Below are positions 59,703-64,000 of a stretch of DNA of 64,000 nt, piece by piece (the stretch's first letter is position 1; every line of letters starts with the position of its first letter). The translations under genes and the position numbers were made by a program. Under the pieces are notes generated by a model. The model did no database searches. It was not told the origin of the DNA and saw only the letters and a program-made list of their open reading frames with translations. The stretch is from Phlegmacium glaucopus (Eukaryota > Basidiomycota > Agaricomycetes > Agaricales > Cortinariaceae): the NCBI GenBank assembly GCA_015039465.1, contig MU130157.1:494843-558842 (forward strand), written 5' to 3'.

Positions 59703-61065
59703 ATGTCAAACGAAAGACCATCAAAGAACAATCGCATGCAGAAAGTTACTCGATCTTTCAGAGGGAAATTATCCTCTCTTCTTCATTTGTCACGATCACC
59801 CACAACTTCGTCGATCGATGTGGTTTCAAGCTCTGATAACCATACGACAGCAACAACAGATGCAGGAACAAGGTGAGTAACTGAATCCCTGCCGTCCTTG
59901 ATAAATATTCATGCTTTCAAGTGATTTGCCATTCAATATAGTCCCTGTGGCCGGTGTCGATCACGCACCGGTTGCAAGTATGAAAGCATACACAGTGCCC
60001 CCTCCAATTCCCGTACCTGTTTCAGCAACAGCAGCTGGTGTACCAAGGCAGCCTGTTTCCGTTAGTAGTGCAGGACCGGAACATGAAACTCCACCCACGG
60101 TCAGCATCGTGTTGCGCTCACGATCGTCGTCACTAATTAATTACTGGTCATTTGGCAGATGTCTCCGAACACCCATAGTTCAATGTCTCTCTTGCAAGGT
60201 GCTCACAATGTCTACATGTCACATCCGACGATTACCATGGCTAATAACGTGGGTATCATTCCAGCGTAAATGCTAATTAGCGTGCTAACAGTTCCATCTT
60301 CTTTTAAGATCCAGAATGTATTCAGCGCTGGCGGAAATGAACGAACGAGGCCTCAAATATTGGTGAGCATGTATAATCTTTAGAGTGGGACAACCTTCGC
60401 TTAACCCTAGTTCATAGGCCGCACTGCGTGAGAATCTCTTGCCACGCGCTGAGCGTGCAGAATACGATGCAGCATCTCCCGCTCCACGCAATGCTTGTAC
60501 GGCGAATACTCGCAGGGCAATCCTTGATACACTCCAAGTGTGGGCTAGTGATAAAACGACCACAAAGGTATACTGGCTCAACGGTATGGCTGGAACCGGC
60601 AAAACAACAATCGCTTATTCATTCAGTAAAATCCTTGACGAAAAGAATTCCCTCAGTGGTACCTTCTTCTCATCTCATCTCCAGGTCGACCTCAGTGATG
60701 TTTATTGCATCATTCCCACCATCTGCCTTCAGCTGGCTGCCAGTGGGTATCTTCCCTCTCTGTCCCATCTCATCCTAAATGTAGTGGAAGCCAATCCTGA
60801 CTGCAAATCTTGGAGGATTGGCAAACAATTCTTGAATTTCCTTGTTAGACCACTCACTGCTGCATACAGGGATACCAGTGAAGTAGTAGTTGTCCCAGTT
60901 ATTGTTCTTGATGCTCTGGATGAGTGCTCTGACCAGTCCCTTGTGGCTGAATTGCTTGCTGCAATCTTAGAGCATAGTACATCCCTTCCAGTTAAGTTCT
61001 TCGTCACCAGCCGTCCAGAAATAAGGCTCAAAGAGTCTTTTGGTAAATCCTGGACTTATTCAAAC
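59703..61065 (+). pseudogene. Second NACHT receptor gene, truncated by an LTR insertion
   Basis: A paralogue of the 16.8-kb receptor with the same first exon length (170 nt, 59703-59872), the same GAHNVYMSHPTI linker, and the NACHT domain with GMAGTGKTTIA near 60,585, VIVLDALDEC near 60,900 and VTSRPE near 61,010. Identity is high through the NACHT part. At 61065 it stops matching: the receptor sequence ends in YSN and the LTR supplies TGTTAA, adding one Cys codon and a stop. The winged-helix and WD40 parts are missing from the window and may lie beyond the retroelement. It could still yield a NACHT-only protein of roughly 330-350 residues. Confidence 0.88.
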
Positions 61066-61645
61066 TGTTAAGTTTGAAACAAGGAAGTCACGTCGGAGTT
61101 ACTTCGGAACGGACGGAACGGAACCAGAACAGTAACCTGGAAAGGACGTTGGCCTCAGCGTGTGTGCTGTGCTGCCCAGCTCCTAAGGTGTCCTGATTTC
61201 GGAATGGAAGAAGAAGTAATAAGACGGAAGACCTCAGTGACTTAGAGGACAAACAAGAGGAGGAAACAAAGTTGATATTCGAACTCAGGGAAAACATACA
61301 AGTTCGAGTACTTTAAATATAAAAGGAATTGCAACCGAAATATAAAATATAAATATAAGTGCTGCGTTCTGCTCCCGGAAAAGGTCCTGCATTCTTGGGT
61401 GAATAATCCATGGCTGGTGTGCTGACTGATGATGGGAAAGATGATGACAAAGAATAATGGTAGTGGCGAAGAAGTGATAACGGGTTTGGAGTATGGACGG
61501 AGGAACCGGAATGACATGGAGAAGTCTCGGAGTTGAACATAGGGAGAGTAGTTCGGGATATAAGGGAAGGCACTGTACGGAGTACGGACTACCGGAAACA
61601 GCTCCGACGGAGCCGGACCGGAGTAACGTATAACGGAATGTAACA
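61066..61645 (-). repeat. Chromovirus LTR (580 bp), 3' LTR in element orientation
   Basis: In element orientation (leftward) it starts TGTTACATTCCG at 61645 and ends AAACTTAACA at 61066. It is homologous along its length to the solo LTR at 23355-23928. The base run before it in element orientation (GACAGGGAGGTAC) would be the polypurine tract. Confidence 0.88.
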
Positions 61646-61788
61646 GTACCTCCCTGTCAAGGCCGAGACCCTCGAGGCCACGTGATGGTCCGTGCGAGGT
61701 TGGCGTGGTATAAAGGCCGTCGGAAACTGATGGTGATTCTTCACTTCGGATAACTACCAAAACCCCCATCCTCTAAAACAAAAACTCC

Positions 61789-62814
61789 ATGAACTCCAAC
61801 AACAAAGCTGGCCCCTCCCTGCCTCCTGCTTCGCAACGAGCTCGGCTCGAAGAAGCACGGGAACGTCGACAGAAAGAACGGGAGGAGGAGGAGAAGCGGG
61901 AAGAAGCCGAGATTGAGGAGGCTCGGAGGCTGGAGGAGGAGGAGGAGAGACAGAGGGTAGAGGCGGAGAGACAGAGGGTAGAGGCGGAGAAACAGAGAGT
62001 AGAGGCGGAGAAGAGGAAGAACGAGGAGTTGCAACGGAGGCAGCAGGAGGAGGAGCAGAGGAAGAGAAAGGCGGAGGCGATCGCGGTTGACGACGACGAC
62101 GATGAAGAAGAAGAAGAAGGAAACGGAATGGAGCCAGGGCCCAGTGCCCCGAAAAAGAGAAAAACGAATGAAAAAGTAAGTGGTTCAAAAACAGAAACGG
62201 AAAAAAAACTAACGGAAAGCACATAGGAGGTCTATCAGACCAAGACGAAGAAAAACCCGGCGTGCAGCCGGTGTGACGACGCACACAAGGTGTGCTACGA
62301 GAAAAGCAGTGGGCCAGGGTGCTGGCGCTGCTATCAGTGGAAGATAGCATGCAGCCTGGTCGGAGGGAAACGGAGAACGAGGGAGACGGAGACGGAGAAA
62401 CGGAGCGGAAGGGTGGATAAGGGGAAAAAGAAGGAGGTAGCGCCAGAGGTGGACGGGACGGAGTTGATGATAGAGGGGCTGGAGATGATTGGAGGATTGT
62501 TGAGGAAGATGGTGGAGACGCAGGAGGGAATCAAGTACGCGATGGAAGTGCGGATGAGGAGGGAGATAGAGAGGGAGAAAAGGGAGATAGAGAAGGATAG
62601 ACAGAAACAAGAGTGGAGAGAAGAGGAGAGAAAACGGAGGGATGCGACAAAAGCGGAGAAGGGGGTGGAAACGGAGTTGCAAGAGGAGACGGAGGACGAG
62701 GACTCGGATGACGGGGACGAGTCGGAGGTGGAAGGAGGGTTGGGCGCGGAGACAGAGAGGACGGAGGGAGCGGAGGAAGCAAGGATGGAAGGAGTAGAAA
62801 AAACAAAAGAGTAG
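61789..62814 (+). CDS. Zn2Cys6-type coiled-coil protein encoded antisense inside the chromovirus
   Basis: Two exons, 61789-62175 and 62227-62814, join in phase 0 through a consensus GTAAGT...ATAG intron to 324 residues. The N-terminus is a highly charged coiled coil with a sevenfold-residue repeat (RQRVEAE, three copies), then DDDDDEEEEE and a basic PKKRK. Exon 2 opens with CSRCDDAHKVC, eight residues, then CWRCYQWKIAC, giving CX2CX6C-X8-CX2CX6C, the spacing of a Zn(II)2Cys6 cluster. Another charged coiled coil and an acidic tail follow. A TATAAAGG element at about 61,707 lies 80 bp upstream. DNA binding is inferred from the cluster; similar proteins are, from memory, repeated in Agaricomycete genomes. 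The frame is intact although pol beside it is decayed. Confidence 0.8.
61945..62010 (+). repeat. 21-bp coding repeat
   Basis: GAGACAGAGGGTAGAGGCG recurs three times in phase, coding RQRVEAE units of the coiled coil. Confidence 0.85.
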
Positions 62815-62989
62815 AATAGATAGAAAGTATTGTACATAATTTTGTTATTGCTTTATTTTGTGTTTTGTTTAATATTTTTGTTTTCTTGACTTTGTTTTGT
62901 GAAACAGAAAAGTAAGATAACGGAAAGGAAAAGAACGGAAAAGGTGACTTTGTTTTGTGAAACGGAAAAGTAAGATGACGGAAAAGGAA

Positions 62990-64000
62990 TCAAGAGAGCG
63001 GGAGAGGTCCGGGTTTAGTCGGATAGCTCTGGTGGAAATCAGCAACAAGTTCGGACGCGTGTCCTAGTTCATTAGCTGGTAACCAGGAAGTTTCTTCGTC
63101 GGTACCTTCATAGCCAGACCACTTGACTAGGTACAGAAGTTTGCATACACGCTCTTCTTTTCTTGTTACCTTTTCTTTTCCTTGTTATTTTTTTAGACAT
63201 TTCACAGTTTCACACTCTCTTTTCTTTCCTTCCGTCACATGTATCAGGTTATCGTTTTTATATAGTCGAGGTATCGGCACACCAGTACAGTTTTATATTT
63301 TCCAGGACTCAGTTGTGAACTTTCCACGTCGGAACAAGGGCTCTTTTATTGATGGACGGGTACTAGGGTACAGCGCGTCGGAACTATTGTGAACTGTGAG
63401 ACGCTCTTATTAGGAGACGACGACTAAGTAGACGTTAAGGACGAATCAGCACTAGGAGGACCTGAAGGATTTAACAGTATTTCTCCCACCCTTCCGAAGT
63501 CCATGGCGCACTTACTACCAAAACCGTCACTTACTATTCTATTCTCCATCTACTCACTCCTATCCCCTGACTCACTCTAGGTCCTCGCTCCATACCGTTC
63601 TATCTATCGACTCCCCTTCTGAACACCCAGGTATCGGTGTTGTTGTTACTGTTTGGGAAACTGTATTACCCTCTACATCGACTACGCAGGTATTTCCCCG
63701 GCAAGAACTTAACTACCCGGTATCTACGCTAGTTTACGCTCGGTTACTGGTTACACTTATTATCTAACTAGTATAACAACATAGTGATTCGGTTCCCTAC
63801 TTTCCTACCATTTACAAATTCTAGTAAAGTTATCACATCTACTATCCCTCGTACCACTTTCTGTAACACCTATTCTACTCCTCACTACCCCTAAAACTAC
63901 AACTCACTTACTAAAACAACTGGTCCTTACGGTAAGTGCCTGTTGTGGTTTTACTCCATTGGCTTTAAGTTTCCTGCGATTTAGCGTGTTGTCTGCTGCA
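62990..64000 (-). pseudogene. pol: Chromovirus pol C-terminus (chromodomain), decayed, continuing outside the window
   Basis: Reading leftward, the frame ends with LLYLVKWSGYEGTDEETSW, then LPANELGHASELVADFHQ, and stops at TGA 62990-62992. This is a chromodomain C-terminal half. Upstream in the same frame the chromodomain start and the HNVFH-type linker region (SWKI...NCTGVPIP) are interrupted by at least two stop codons near 63,185 and 63,280. Further upstream (63.4-64 kb) I could not follow pol confidently. The opposite strand shows no better frame. The copy is inactive. Confidence 0.72.

Larger units (their letters stand above)
61066..64000 (-). mobile_element. Second chromovirus, partial and decayed, oriented leftward
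   Basis: Contains the 3' LTR, an antisense gene and the C-terminal part of pol; the rest lies past the window edge. CAAAC (61061-61065) would be its target duplication if the other flank matches. Confidence 0.85.

Noticed and set aside
61754..62350. Long minus-strand open frames, Ser/Pro/Leu-rich
   Set aside because: They are the antisense reading of the Glu/Arg-rich coiled-coil exon; low-complexity codons on one strand keep the other open. The plus strand has a spliced gene with a Zn2Cys6 motif.

Overview
The window looks like nuclear DNA of a mushroom-forming basidiomycete (Agaricomycetes). The evidence is genes cut by many GT-AG introns of about 50-60 nt, a tRNA-Lys with an intron at the canonical position, fungal-only families (S41-like peptidase, DUF3669, Ecm11, HIC-type NACHT-WD40 receptor) and chromodomain Gypsy retrotransposons. 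All functions are read from translated sequence and remembered family features; no database search was run. Exon coordinates were derived by hand, and in most genes the reading phase closes across every junction.

Layout. 1-16 kb: S41-like peptidase end (+), tRNA-Lys (-), DUF4436-like membrane protein (+), a zinc-ribbon-like hypothetical gene (+), a perfect 207-bp-arm palindrome, an ABHD11-like mitochondrial hydrolase (+) convergent with a DUF4139 protein (-), an unresolved locus, and a serine-rich membrane-anchored hypothetical gene (-). 16.8-21.8 kb: a NACHT-WD40 receptor whose 42-residue WD repeats are nearly identical and are broken by an assembly gap. 21.8-39.4 kb: a gene-poor transposon block with a four-layer nest: a 577-bp solo LTR, invaded by a two-gene Tc1/mariner element, whose left terminal repeat was invaded by a 1.29-kb solo LTR and whose accessory gene was split by a young self-primed chromovirus. 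Satellite-like and fold-back repeats follow. 39.4-45.9 kb: ZIP transporter (-), ZNHIT2-like HIT zinc-finger gene (-), a decayed copy of the 14.5-kb gene, a 116-bp tandem duplication, and ECM11 (-). 45.9-47.7 kb: gene remnants (F-box-like, coiled-coil, BET bromodomain). 48.0-59.2 kb: DUF3669 gene (+), allantoate-permease-type MFS transporter (-), RIX7 AAA-ATPase (+), PPE1 phosphatase methylesterase (-) divergent from an ICT1-type peptidyl-tRNA hydrolase (+). 59.4-64 kb: a second NACHT receptor, truncated by the LTR of another chromovirus, which carries an antisense Zn2Cys6-type gene between its pol and its 3' LTR.

Housekeeping genes (ribosome biogenesis, PP2A methylesterase, mitochondrial ribosome rescue, zinc uptake) stand apart from fast-evolving blocks. 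The NLR locus and the serine-rich gene beside it both have partial copies elsewhere in the window, so segmental duplication, retroelement insertion and WD-repeat homogenisation are remodelling the accessory regions.
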